Source: Verrucomicrobiaceae bacterium (GTDB lineage Bacteria; Verrucomicrobiota; Verrucomicrobiia; Verrucomicrobiales; Verrucomicrobiaceae). Taken from it: a stretch of DNA of 64,000 nucleotides. Shown piece by piece: positions 28,587-38,302 of this stretch (position 1 is the stretch's first letter; the number at the start of each line of letters is the position of its first letter). The notes under the pieces are model-generated. The model was not told where the DNA came from, searched no databases, and saw only the letters and a list, made by a program, of their open reading frames with translations. A program made the position numbers and the translations under genes. The stretch is taken from assembly GCA_027486585.1 (NCBI GenBank), contig JAIXOU010000064.1:1-64000 (forward strand). The letters are read 5' to 3'.

Positions 28587-29341
28587 AAGTCTGTCAAGAT
28601 GATGGCCAATGGTTCGGGAATGCGGGCCAAGGCAAACTTTCTTAGTTCATCGGGAATATGGCCATACCAAGCTTCGGCAATGCCTCCGACAATACAAGCC
28701 AGGGTATCGGCGTCACCCCCAAGGCTGATGGCCAATCGCAGCGCATGCTCATAGCTGGTGCTATCAAAAAAGGCAGCTAAGGCTTCTGGGACAGTTTCTT
28801 GGCAGGTTGGCTTGAAGTGATAGCCAGGTCTGATCTCGTCACAGCTCCGGCTCAGGTCATAGCCAAAGCGGTCGGTGATTTCGGCTCGAATAGCTTCCTT
28901 GGACGCTTTTTTTCTAGCCATGAAGACTGCTAGGGCCGTCGCCTGAGCACCTTTGATTCCCTCGGGATGACTGTGCGTCACACAGGCGGAGCGAGCTGCT
29001 TCTGTCAGCACGGTTTCTACCGTGTCGCAGGCCCAGCCCACAGGGCCTACTCGCATGGCAGAGCCATTGCCACAACTATTGTAGGGCTCGCAGAGGCTGC
29101 CATAAAGCCATCGCTTGAATCCCTGGCCATAGCCACCCATGGGAAAACGATAGGTCGTGCCAAAGCGTCGATAGGCTTCGGTATAGTCGCCACCCTGCAA
29201 CAGCGTTTCAGCTGTTGCAAAGGACAGGATGGAGTCGTCAGTGATTTCGCTGTCAGGTGGAGTAAGATCGAAATCGAGATGTTTGATGCTGCTGAATTCG
29301 TAAGTTGAACCGCAGATGTCGCCGATGATTGAACCAAGCAT
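28553..29341 (-). CDS. ADP-ribosylglycohydrolase (DraG) family protein
   Basis: GSIIGDICGS, TDDSIL, CVTHSHPEGIKGAQ, ISLGGDADTLACIVGGIAEAWYG. Confidence 0.9.
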   Translation of the reverse strand: MLGSIIGDICGSTYEFSSIKHLDFDLTPPDSEITDDSILSFATAETLLQGGDYTEAYRRFGTTYRFPMGGYGQGFKRWLYGSLCEPYNSCGNGSAMRVGPVGWACDTVETVLTEAARSACVTHSHPEGIKGAQATALAVFMARKKASKEAIRAEITDRFGYDLSRSCDEIRPGYHFKPTCQETVPEALAAFFDSTSYEHALRLAISLGGDADTLACIVGGIAEAWYGHIPDELRKFALARIPEPLAIILTDFCTTYCPTTHA

Positions 29342-29386
29342 AAGTGAAGTTGAGGGAAGTAGAGGGTTTGTGTTTGTGGTATGTGT

Positions 29387-31273
29387 TTACGGGGAGAAAG
29401 TGGATTGAAAGGAGGCAAGAACGGCGTCGGCCTGAGCCTTCTGCTGACACAAGCTTCGGATGGAAGCTTCCGTGGCGAGCATCTTTTGTTGGGCACTCTT
29501 GGTGCACGCTGCCAACGGTTGCTGCACTGAGGCAAGCTTCCGTTGATGGTCTTGCTCTGCTTGCTGCAGCATCTGTTCGACTCGCGCTTGATCCTGGAAA
29601 CTCAGGACAACCGATTTTGTCACCTTGATTCCGCGCGCCATTCGTCGACGCCATTTGAGCAGGCTGGTGATGACATTTGAGGGCATGCTCGCTGCCTGAA
29701 GCTGTTGTGGCTGCAAGTCCGCCGCGGTGAGAATGTTTGCGCTTCTGAGCTTTGCCATGCGGGAATCTCCAACCATCGGAATTTTGTAATCCTGAAGCAT
29801 CATGCATTCTAGGTGCTTGTTCAGGGATTCTTGGTTGTTACTTTTGAGCACGCCCTCGAGGAACTGCGACCGCTTCTTTGCCATGGATGGCTGGCGCTTG
29901 AGCCAGTCCTGGAGGCTTTTTTTATGGCGCTGAAAATCTCTCTGATAGTTGACGATGACTTGCCTTTGCACCTGCTGCAGAGACCTGATTTTGTCGCTGA
30001 TGTCCTTGATCAGAGCCCGTTGTTTCCGCATCTCCTCCTGCTGCCAGTTTTTCTGCCAATGTTGTCGAAACAGAAGGCGGCTGCACCAGGACATGAGTCC
30101 CTGCGGCCCAGGCTGAATAGGAATTTGAACCGGCATGACAGCCGCAGTTTCAGTCGTGACCTGAAAGGCAAAGGGCTGATGACTCTTGAGAACTTCCGCA
30201 ACCGGATCTTTAACACTCGACAGCAAATCATGGCTAGCACGGGGAAAGAGATCTGCCCCGGTCTGTTTGAAGATGGTGCACCAAGGACATTCCATCGCAC
30301 CTTTCCAGTGACAATGCGCCGGAGATGCCTGGCAGCGGATGAGATCATGTTCAAGGTTTACCAGAAGGTCCGCCCAACTCTGAGCCGAGGGTCTCATACC
30401 CTCTTGTCTTGAACTGGGCTCGAACGCTTCAAGAAAGGCCTGCTGGATGGGGGGAGGAAGCATCGCAAAAGATGGCGCTGCTTTCGGTGGCGAGAGTGGC
30501 AAGCCTAACTTGGCAGGAGCGTAGGCGAACGCATGCTGACGAATGGCATCATGCGGCTGCAGGTCATCATTGCCGACAGGCACACCAGCGAACGGATGCC
30601 GACCCGAGAAAAGCAAAAGAAAGATCAATTGAGCCAGTCCAAAAAGGTCATGATTGGCGGTGCGTTGCACTCCAGTGAGCTTTATTCCTTGGAGCTCTGG
30701 GGGCGTCCAGAGTGGGGTTCCCACGTCCGACGTGTGGAGCCTTTCGCCATCGTGAACCTGAAAACTATCCGTATCGATCAATCGCACACCATGGCCTGGC
30801 ATCACCTTCAAATTCTTTTCGTTCACATCCCCAATAACCAAGCCATGAGCATGAACCTTGGCAAAGGCCTGGGCAGTCTGTTTTGCTGTTTTCACCAGCA
30901 ACTCGAACGTAGCACCGGGCAGAAGAACGCGTCTAGAACCCATGTTGTAGATTTCAAAAACATCCAGTCCCTCGGCGAGTGGGATAAAGACGCCGCAATG
31001 GCGGGTCTTAGCGGCGTCAGAAAACGCTAGGGAAACAGGAAGAGCGGCAACATCAGATAAGGAACCCGCCAATTGGCGGAGTGCCTCACTGCGCCGGCGA
31101 TCTGCCTGAGACGGTGCAGAGTGCCAGATTTTGACCAGGTGACTGTTCACGGCTCGTAGCTTCCGCACGACGCCTTGCCCACCGCGGGCAAGCTCGGCTT
31201 CCATTTGAAAAACGGTACCGGATTCGTCAAAGATTGGGCTCATGGAGAATGATGGCCAAGGTTTTGTCGTCAT
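29387..31273 (-). CDS. Atypical Ser/Thr kinase, TerY-P-type, with helical/HhH C-terminal region
   Basis: ELARGGQGVVRKL, VIGDVNEKNLKV, RLIDTDSFQ, GTPLWTPPELQG; C-terminal LRSANILTAADLQPQQLQAA (HhH-like); start probably 31243. Confidence 0.85.
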   Translation of the reverse strand: MTTKPWPSFSMSPIFDESGTVFQMEAELARGGQGVVRKLRAVNSHLVKIWHSAPSQADRRRSEALRQLAGSLSDVAALPVSLAFSDAAKTRHCGVFIPLAEGLDVFEIYNMGSRRVLLPGATFELLVKTAKQTAQAFAKVHAHGLVIGDVNEKNLKVMPGHGVRLIDTDSFQVHDGERLHTSDVGTPLWTPPELQGIKLTGVQRTANHDLFGLAQLIFLLLFSGRHPFAGVPVGNDDLQPHDAIRQHAFAYAPAKLGLPLSPPKAAPSFAMLPPPIQQAFLEAFEPSSRQEGMRPSAQSWADLLVNLEHDLIRCQASPAHCHWKGAMECPWCTIFKQTGADLFPRASHDLLSSVKDPVAEVLKSHQPFAFQVTTETAAVMPVQIPIQPGPQGLMSWCSRLLFRQHWQKNWQQEEMRKQRALIKDISDKIRSLQQVQRQVIVNYQRDFQRHKKSLQDWLKRQPSMAKKRSQFLEGVLKSNNQESLNKHLECMMLQDYKIPMVGDSRMAKLRSANILTAADLQPQQLQAASMPSNVITSLLKWRRRMARGIKVTKSVVLSFQDQARVEQMLQQAEQDHQRKLASVQQPLAACTKSAQQKMLATEASIRSLCQQKAQADAVLASFQSTFSP

Positions 31274-32012
31274 CCGTGCGTTGGCACACCAGATCGGATT
31301 CCAACAACTGTGTCAGCTGGGTGGAAAAGATGGGGACAATCGTTTTGCGCAACTCGCGCATAAGGGGGGCTAAAAAGCCACGATGAGGCACTCTGCCGGA
31401 AAGGTTAATGGCCAGACGTTCCACCCCATCGGTCATGCCAAAGATGGAATCGAAACCTCCCTCCAGCATCTCGAACTGAAGAACCCGTTTGGCAGCTTCA
31501 CAGGTGACGAAGGTGGTTTCACCAGCATGCTCGCCGCCAGTCGGCCATGTCATCGCTGCCAGAATGCCGTTTCGGCACACACACCACAATCCATCCCCAA
31601 CTTGATAGAAAGCTACCTTTGTTGGGGTGATCACCGTGACCAGGAGAGTGGAGGCGAAGTCAGCGATGTTGACTGCTTTGTCGTGGGCTTCTTTGGCAAT
31701 GCGCTGGCGCACGTGTTCAAGCATTTCCAAGCCGCATCGAGCATTGAGCTTGGATTCAACACCGGATGCTCCAACGCGCAGAAATTGACTCAAAAAATAA
31801 TCCAGGGCCCCATCCACGGCCAGCTCACTGCCCCGATCCGCATGACTTGCCGATCCCGCGCCGTCAGCAAGGGCGCAAACCAATGCTCCAGGAACCTCTA
31901 GGAACCCGTTGGCATCCTGACAGGGCAGTTGGTTACTGAGGTGCGCAGCTCCGCGCACCGAAACTTGAGCATGCTTCCAGACGGTCGGTTTCATGGCAAG
32001 TTTACAGATCAA
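31227..32012 (-). CDS. PP2C-like phosphatase of a TerY-P triad
   Basis: VRGAAHLSNQLPCQDANGF...CALADGAGSASHADRGS, FGMTDGVERLAI. Confidence 0.85.
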   Translation of the reverse strand: MICKLAMKPTVWKHAQVSVRGAAHLSNQLPCQDANGFLEVPGALVCALADGAGSASHADRGSELAVDGALDYFLSQFLRVGASGVESKLNARCGLEMLEHVRQRIAKEAHDKAVNIADFASTLLVTVITPTKVAFYQVGDGLWCVCRNGILAAMTWPTGGEHAGETTFVTCEAAKRVLQFEMLEGGFDSIFGMTDGVERLAINLSGRVPHRGFLAPLMRELRKTIVPIFSTQLTQLLESDLVCQRTDDDKTLAIILHEPNL

Positions 32013-32721
32013 TCGAAGACCAACCTGCGGATGACGGCAGGGTCAGCGAGGCTGCACCGGGGGTTGAGCTGGAAACCGCCTTCAAGGAGGATGATAACCA
32101 AGAGAACAGCTCGCGAAAACAGAGTCCGCGCAATTTCATGGCGGGTCGTTTGGGCGGGCAGAGTAGATTGAGTCTTTTCATGTTCGCTTCTTCGACTCCG
32201 ACTCCGAAAAAGCTGAGCTTGCCCTTCATCTCGCCTTCATGAATGAGGGCGATCGCATCCTGCCAATAATGGCTTCCATCATCCGTGGGCTCACCATCAG
32301 TGATCAAAAACAACCAGGGTCGGTAATAAGCAATGCCTGCTGCGCGGTATTGCATCTTTCGCTGTTCCAGCATGGTAACTGCACGCACCACAGCCTCGCC
32401 CATCGGTGTGCCGCCATCCGCCTGCAAAGTGGGGGCTAGGAAGGATTCGGCATTCGTGAAATCGCAGACCGTCTTGACGGTTCCACCAAAGGAAACGATG
32501 GCAACATCCACTCGTTTGCGGGCAAGGTTATCTGCAGCCAGTTCGCTGGCAAACTGTTCAAGCCCGCGGTTCAATGCCTCAATCTTTTTTCCGCTCATGG
32601 AGCCTGACGTATCGACTAACAGGATGGTAGGTGCACGAGGTTCAGGATTGTCGGCGAAATCAACATCAATAATGGTGGGTGTCATCGTGATAGCCTCGTT
32701 TTCGGCATGTAGTCTTTTCAT
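32002..32721 (-). CDS. TerY-like vWA domain protein
   Basis: MIDAS LLVDTSGSMSG, LITDGEPTDD. Confidence 0.87.
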   Translation of the reverse strand: MKRLHAENEAITMTPTIIDVDFADNPEPRAPTILLVDTSGSMSGKKIEALNRGLEQFASELAADNLARKRVDVAIVSFGGTVKTVCDFTNAESFLAPTLQADGGTPMGEAVVRAVTMLEQRKMQYRAAGIAYYRPWLFLITDGEPTDDGSHYWQDAIALIHEGEMKGKLSFFGVGVEEANMKRLNLLCPPKRPAMKLRGLCFRELFSWLSSSLKAVSSSTPGAASLTLPSSAGWSSIDL

Positions 32722-32772
32722 AGGGTGGTTTTGTTTTGGGGGTAATGGTTTCGGTGGGGTGAAGTCAGTTCC

Positions 32773-34440
32773 TCAGGCAGCACGCGCCATTTGTGCAAAG
32801 ACGCGACCGGCAAGTTGGGGCAGTTGGCTCGGACTCAGGTTGATCCGCGCAGATGGAACGAGTTTGGCCAGAGATGAAGTGTCAGGGCCAAGCCCCAGAG
32901 CCGTGATGCTGCTGGCGTGTTGTCTGAGAACGCCCAACTGGCGACGTGCATCGTCAAAGTTTTCCGGTTCGCCATCGCTCAATAGCCAGAAGTGGCGGTG
33001 ACGGTGGGGCAATTCTTCGAGAAGCTCTCTGGCCTCAATCAGGGCACCTGTGAGGTTGGTGCCGCCATTGGGGTTATTACGCAGCTGGCAAAGACGGGAC
33101 ACGACCTTATCGCAGTCGGGCGCGGCCCAGTCTTGGACAAGGTGTGTGTTCGAACTGAACATGAGAATGCTCAGAGGTAGTCCAAGACGCAGACAAGATT
33201 CTCGCAGCATCACGAGGGCATCAAAAGTGGCGTGAGCACGTTCTCCTTCCATGGATGAAGATGCATCGGCAAGTATGACAAAAGCAGGGTCAGGTCGTGT
33301 GGGCTGGTTCATTCGCTGCCAGAGTCGGTCATGGCGGCGCGGATCCGCCTCGTATTGCATGGCCTGACGAATATCCATGCGCTGACCGCTGCGGTGATGG
33401 CCACGATAGCGCATTTTCACTTCCGCGGTCATGTGACGCAACATCGCTTCTGTGATCTGTTCAATCGCGCCATGGTGGCGAACCAGGGACTGGTGGTAAT
33501 CACTCTGCTTGGGATCATTCCAAAGGAAGACTCCTTGCTGCCGACCGCCCTTCGTCGAGGTCCTTTGACCGCGTGCATTGCCAGTCTGGCCTTGTGCCGC
33601 AGCACCTCCGTAGCGCCCTTTTTGAATTGAGCCACGGGTTTGCCTCAGTTGCGTTGCTAGTTGACCCAGTGGAGACTTGGTCTGATCCAAAAGACGGCGA
33701 AATACTGGCAAAATTTTACGCCAGACAATTTCCCACATTTCATGCTGTGCCATTCGCACCTCAAGTTCCATCGGGGCCGGCGGCTCTCCGTAATCCAGGC
33801 CTGTGTAGCAGGCCCGCACCGGATGGTTAGCATAACTCATGCGTGTTTTCTCCGGATCTGGACATTCCACTGGCGGGGCTGCCTCGATGGCAAGTTCGAT
33901 GTGAGACCAAACCTCATCCAGCGCTTTCTGCGCAGGCTCAGGCAAATGTTCCGGAACACGGCCATACCACCAGCGGCAGAGGATGGCGATGAGAAATGCG
34001 GAGCCAGGATCAGCTTCAAGCTTTTCTCGCGAAGTGACCAGCAGTTCGCTAAACAGCAGGTCGTTGTAGCAGCGGATCCATGGTTGGCAACCTGGCAGGC
34101 GAATGGGTAGCCAGCGCTCGAGTCGGCAGTCATCGATCACGTTAATTAAGGAATGAACAACATGGTCTTTCAGAAGCGCCTCTGGCACGATGTCCCAGAT
34201 GCGGGTCATATAGGCATGCGCCGCCTCATGCAGCGAAAGGCCTCGACAGTAGTCCTGAGGGCGCAGCCTGAGATCCGCAAGATTAACGGTGATGACTTGA
34301 TCTTTCCAGTTGAAGCTCCACGGAACGTTGAGCTCCGTGCCTACTTCCAGGATGATGTTAGGCTGCTGTGCGACTAATGCGATCAGCCCTCTAAGCTCTT
34401 GGGTGAATTCGGAAAGATGGGGAGGATGGGCGGTTTCCAT
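32773..34440 (-). CDS. vWA domain protein partnered with MoxR ATPase (CoxE-like)
   Basis: HEAAHAYM in N-terminal region; MIDAS ILADASSSMEG; LLSDGEPENFDD. Confidence 0.85.
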   Translation of the reverse strand: METAHPPHLSEFTQELRGLIALVAQQPNIILEVGTELNVPWSFNWKDQVITVNLADLRLRPQDYCRGLSLHEAAHAYMTRIWDIVPEALLKDHVVHSLINVIDDCRLERWLPIRLPGCQPWIRCYNDLLFSELLVTSREKLEADPGSAFLIAILCRWWYGRVPEHLPEPAQKALDEVWSHIELAIEAAPPVECPDPEKTRMSYANHPVRACYTGLDYGEPPAPMELEVRMAQHEMWEIVWRKILPVFRRLLDQTKSPLGQLATQLRQTRGSIQKGRYGGAAAQGQTGNARGQRTSTKGGRQQGVFLWNDPKQSDYHQSLVRHHGAIEQITEAMLRHMTAEVKMRYRGHHRSGQRMDIRQAMQYEADPRRHDRLWQRMNQPTRPDPAFVILADASSSMEGERAHATFDALVMLRESCLRLGLPLSILMFSSNTHLVQDWAAPDCDKVVSRLCQLRNNPNGGTNLTGALIEARELLEELPHRHRHFWLLSDGEPENFDDARRQLGVLRQHASSITALGLGPDTSSLAKLVPSARINLSPSQLPQLAGRVFAQMARAA

Positions 34441-34449
34441 AAGGCAGGT

Positions 34450-35931
34450 TTAAAGGTCGGCAGCGCGTAGCATGGCGGCCACCGCGTTGCGATCAGCCAC
34501 GTCGCGAAGGCGTTTGACATAAAAAATGTCGATCGCCTCGCGTAGCAGCATTCGGCTTGGTTCCGCTCCCGCAGCCAATTGACGGTGGACAAACTCCAAC
34601 GTGCTAAGCAGCGTGCGCCGTGTGAAACTGTAACGCTCGCGTCGCGTTCTTCCCAGGCTGGCTGGGCCATTTTCTGTTCCGGACGCTTTCACCATGGAAA
34701 TCTGAAAGAGAGCCAGATGACGTGCCAAGTTGTCCCAATCTGGCAGTTGCTGCAGCAGTTCGAAAGTCGGCTCTGTGCTTGCTGCTTGATAGGCCTTGCC
34801 GTTGCAATGCACCACGGGGTGATGTCCCGTCGCTAGAAATCGAATCGTCGCGAGGTAGTCTGCCTCTCCTGGGGGCGCTGCCTGATGCCAGAGCGTAAAG
34901 CGGTCGCGAAAAGCTGGGCTAAGCACATTGCGTCCGGCATACTCGGCAGGGTTTAGCGTGGCAAAGATGCGAAATAGTGGGTGCACGGGGATATCACCAC
35001 CAGGTCCATAAACTCGGCCATCTCCCTCGCTCAACATGAGCATGCGAGGGCGTTCAAGGACACTGTTGATACGTTCCAGATTCTGAGGCTCAGCATTATT
35101 GACCTCGTCCATCAAGAACCAGAGGCCATGCTCTAGGGCAATGGGCAGTGCGCCTAGTTGCAGACGCCAGTTCACGGTCGGCAGCCGCTCATTTCCCATG
35201 ATGAAATGCATCTCTAGGGGCGTCAGTCCACGCTTGCTGGACTCTGCCTGCGCTAGGATGTCACGGCTTGCTTTGGAAAGTCGGGGGGCCAAGGCCTGCA
35301 GTTGACCCAGGTCGATTCCGTCGGCACCACTACCTGGCACATAACGCGCAATGAGCTCTCCCGAGTCGGACTGGCCGTGAAGGTTTAAGCGCATGAGGGG
35401 CTGCTTCAGCAAATGAGCCAGCCAGAGCACCCCAGTAGTCTTCGCAGCGGCGGTTTCACCTTCGGATGCCTGTGGATAATCGTAGGCTGCCCCCATGGCC
35501 ACAGATTTGATCGTGTCCACCGTCGGCTGGTCAAAGACCAGATGCTTGAAGCGATCCGCTGAAGGAATGAGTCCCTGCCACGCACCTTCATAGGGTTGTG
35601 GCTTTTTCATCATAAAATCCAGAAAGCGCAGCTGTCCTTCTTTGTCCTCCATCAAGGGCTGTGGTGCCTGTGCCATCAGAGGCGCTGCCTCCGTGGCCTC
35701 ATCACCCGTGCCACTGGATAGGTGTGACCGACGGAAGACCTCCCAGGTCACCAGCTTCACGCCGCGCTGCTGTACTTGTTGATAAATTTCGCGGCTGGCG
35801 TCAGGGCCCGTGACGACCAGCTGCGCCACATCCACCATGCGGACGACGCGGTGACCGCCTTGGGTAACGAGTTGCGCGACACGGGCACTTTCAGCAGGTG
35901 GGAAACCTTTGAGACAAATAGAATAGGACAT
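34450..35931 (-). CDS. MoxR-like AAA+ ATPase with N-terminal BRCT-like region
   Basis: ASEGETAAAKTTGVLWLAHLLKQPLMRLNLHGQSD, WFLMDEVNNAEPQNLERINSVLE, FRIFATLNPAEYAGRNVLSPAFRDRF. Confidence 0.85.
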   Translation of the reverse strand: MSYSICLKGFPPAESARVAQLVTQGGHRVVRMVDVAQLVVTGPDASREIYQQVQQRGVKLVTWEVFRRSHLSSGTGDEATEAAPLMAQAPQPLMEDKEGQLRFLDFMMKKPQPYEGAWQGLIPSADRFKHLVFDQPTVDTIKSVAMGAAYDYPQASEGETAAAKTTGVLWLAHLLKQPLMRLNLHGQSDSGELIARYVPGSGADGIDLGQLQALAPRLSKASRDILAQAESSKRGLTPLEMHFIMGNERLPTVNWRLQLGALPIALEHGLWFLMDEVNNAEPQNLERINSVLERPRMLMLSEGDGRVYGPGGDIPVHPLFRIFATLNPAEYAGRNVLSPAFRDRFTLWHQAAPPGEADYLATIRFLATGHHPVVHCNGKAYQAASTEPTFELLQQLPDWDNLARHLALFQISMVKASGTENGPASLGRTRRERYSFTRRTLLSTLEFVHRQLAAGAEPSRMLLREAIDIFYVKRLRDVADRNAVAAMLRAADL

Positions 35932-35951
35932 GGTAATTGGAGAACTGAGAT

Positions 35952-36392
35952 TCAGGGGTTGAGAGTTGAGAGAAGTTGTAGAATGCGCTCCTTCAGATCT
36001 GGTTGTTGGAGCAGGATGTGATCACGGATCGAAGGGCGTAGCCGGAGAAACCGTTTGCCGACAAAACCATGCAGCAAACGTCTTGTTAGACTGCCTTTGG
36101 CAAAGGCAGGGCTGCTGCGCTGTATCCATTCCGTATCCGGCCCAGGGTGAACACAGTCCACAATAGGCCAAGTGAAGCGGGTCCCGAGACTGTCACGAAG
36201 ATGCAGTCGATCAGTGAGTTTAACCTCAGCGACGGTGTAGGTGTCATTTAACTCAACGCGTCCTAAACCGATGGTGTCCCTTATGATCCTGACACGGCTT
36301 CCAACTGGGTAGCGGTGCTTGAGAGTTTCAAGAAGTTGGTGATCCACGGCGGTATGGGAGTTAGTCGAGGTCTTCGAATTCGAGGAGCTCAT
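35952..36392 (-). CDS. Hypothetical small-beta-barrel (KOW-like) protein
   Basis: RVRIIRDTIGLGRVELNDTYTVAEV; same strand as MoxR operon. Confidence 0.55.
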   Translation of the reverse strand: MSSSNSKTSTNSHTAVDHQLLETLKHRYPVGSRVRIIRDTIGLGRVELNDTYTVAEVKLTDRLHLRDSLGTRFTWPIVDCVHPGPDTEWIQRSSPAFAKGSLTRRLLHGFVGKRFLRLRPSIRDHILLQQPDLKERILQLLSTLNP

Positions 36393-36843
36393 TCAAAGAA
36401 TCAGTTGCAGATGCAGCAGTATCCTCGTTCGGAGTTGAAAGGCCGGCTTCTTCATCCGCCAAGGCACCAAGGATTTTATCATGCAGTGCTGGAATCTGCA
36501 TGACTAGACGGTTGCGCAGATCTTCGCGCAGTAAGAGGTTTTCAACGCCGTCAAAGGCAGCCAGCAAATCCAAAGCCTCGGCTGGTAAAACGGTCTTAAG
36601 CCAATCCCAGCCAATATCATTGGCTTTTTTGCAGTCACACCATTTGATCCAGCCGCCTTCACTTCCAGTGTTAGACTTGGCCTTAACGGTTTGGTCACTG
36701 CTATCCACGCTGATCACGGTGTAGTAGCGGCCTGGCTCATAACCGTGATGACCAAAACCGCCAATGGCGATAATTTTATTCCCTTCTTTAAAAGGGGCAT
36801 TGTCAGAGGAACGACGACGGGAGAAGGGGTCTTTGGGGCGCAT
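36361..36843 (-). CDS. Hypothetical small-beta-barrel protein, paralog of the next gene
   Basis: GNKIIAIGGFGHHGYEPGRYYTVISVD and a C-terminal R..I..IPALHDKILGAL tail like 35952..36392. Confidence 0.55.
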   Translation of the reverse strand: MRPKDPFSRRRSSDNAPFKEGNKIIAIGGFGHHGYEPGRYYTVISVDSSDQTVKAKSNTGSEGGWIKWCDCKKANDIGWDWLKTVLPAEALDLLAAFDGVENLLLREDLRNRLVMQIPALHDKILGALADEEAGLSTPNEDTAASATDSLNELLEFEDLD

Positions 36844-37244
36844 GGGGATGATCTAGGTTGAGGGATGACTTGTTTTGATTTGGATGAGGCTTGTTGCCTT
36901 CTTCTTATGGTTTGGCTGGAAGCCTTGAGTTCGTGAAAAAAAAGATATTTTTTTGTTTCAATCGTGCTGGAATTGGGATTCCTGCGCGGTTTGAATTTGG
37001 CGACTTCGTGCGCTCATTTGCAGTGCATCTGATGAAGTGAAATTTCACAGAAACGGCATGCGGAGAAGTAGGCGGTGTGTCAGCCTTTGATTGGTCTCTA
37101 AAGCGCTTAAACAAGAAGTGTGCTTTTCTGTGTTAGCCGTGATTTATCCATTGATTTAGATAATGAATGGATTGTTAGGCTGATGGTTTGGATGGCCAAT
37201 TAGGGCGGAGCTAGGCAAGCACGATGATCCCATCTTTTCCTGTG

Positions 37245-37260
37245 GCGGATATCCGCGGAT
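37245..37260. promoter_or_regulatory. Overlapping palindromes in the divergent intergenic region
   Basis: GCGGATATCCGC (37245-37256) overlaps ATCCGCGGAT (37251-37260); both are perfect palindromes. Confidence 0.4.
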
Positions 37261-37501
37261 ACGAGCGAAAGTACGATACACGGAACCCTTCATTCTGTGC
37301 TTAGCGGGAATGGCGGAATTTCGTTATAAAACAGAGCAAATTTTCTCTTCGCGGCTGTTTTGAAAAGTGCTTGGCTGCAGGTTATAAGTGCTCGGTTTTT
37401 TAGTGCCCCTCGGAGGGCGTTTAAAAAAAATCTAAATCTTTTTTTCACGAATCTCCACCAATAAGCCGAAGGCTCTTTGGACCCCCATTTTTCTTTCCTC
37501 A

Positions 37502-38275
37502 ATGTCACCCGAATCACATCAACTTCTGAATTTCCTCGCCAGGGAATGTCAGTCAGCCACACTGGATGGCGATAAAGCGAATGCAGACAAGTTCTGGGAG
37601 CTTCTAGATAAGCCTTTGCGAAACGCCCTTCAAAAGATGTTTCTCAGAAATAGAGATCCAGAAGATCTAGTCCAAGAGGCCATCAAAGCTATTTACAAAA
37701 ACATCTGGCTTTTCGACCCTGAAAAAGCTTCATTTCAAACTTGGGCAAAATGCCAAGCTTATTCAGCCATGACCGATTACCTGCGCACGACGGGGGGGTA
37801 CAGTCGGACGATGGCAGAACACAAAAAACTCATTATTAAAAAACTGCACTTCCATTTTGAGGCTGGCCCCGCAGTTGGGCAAAGTTTGCTAGACTGGGCA
37901 AGAGAGCATCAAGAAGTTCTCCCTAGCTTGACGGGACTGAGTGCCAGACAAGTATCCAATGCCCTTGACCGATGGAGTCTGGAAGATGCCGCTGATATCG
38001 AAGAAGTTGAGGAGAAAGCTTTTAATGTGCTTCCTTCTCGATTTTCGCGGGAAGATGTAGAGGTGGCTATGAGCCGTCTTGAACCTAGGTCTAGGACTTT
38101 TCTGATCCAGAAGTATGTGTCCGGCATGAGCTACGTTGAAATCGCTGAGAAATACAATTTAACCAAAGCAGCATCGGAGAAACCGATGAATGAAGTGTAT
38201 GCCAGAAGAATCGTGAGTAACGCCTGCAGAGACCTTCGCTATATCCTTGAACGAATGGAACAGAACGGACTGTGA
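37502..38275 (+). CDS. Sigma-70/ECF-like RNA polymerase sigma factor
   Basis: RNRDPEDLVQEAIKAIYKNIWLF (region 2-like) and MSYVEIAEKYNL..ASEKPMNEVYARRI (region 4-like). Confidence 0.75.
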   Translation: MSPESHQLLNFLARECQSATLDGDKANADKFWELLDKPLRNALQKMFLRNRDPEDLVQEAIKAIYKNIWLFDPEKASFQTWAKCQAYSAMTDYLRTTGGYSRTMAEHKKLIIKKLHFHFEAGPAVGQSLLDWAREHQEVLPSLTGLSARQVSNALDRWSLEDAADIEEVEEKAFNVLPSRFSREDVEVAMSRLEPRSRTFLIQKYVSGMSYVEIAEKYNLTKAASEKPMNEVYARRIVSNACRDLRYILERMEQNGL

Positions 38276-38302
38276 ACGAAAACAAAACCACTAACCTCTC
38301 GA

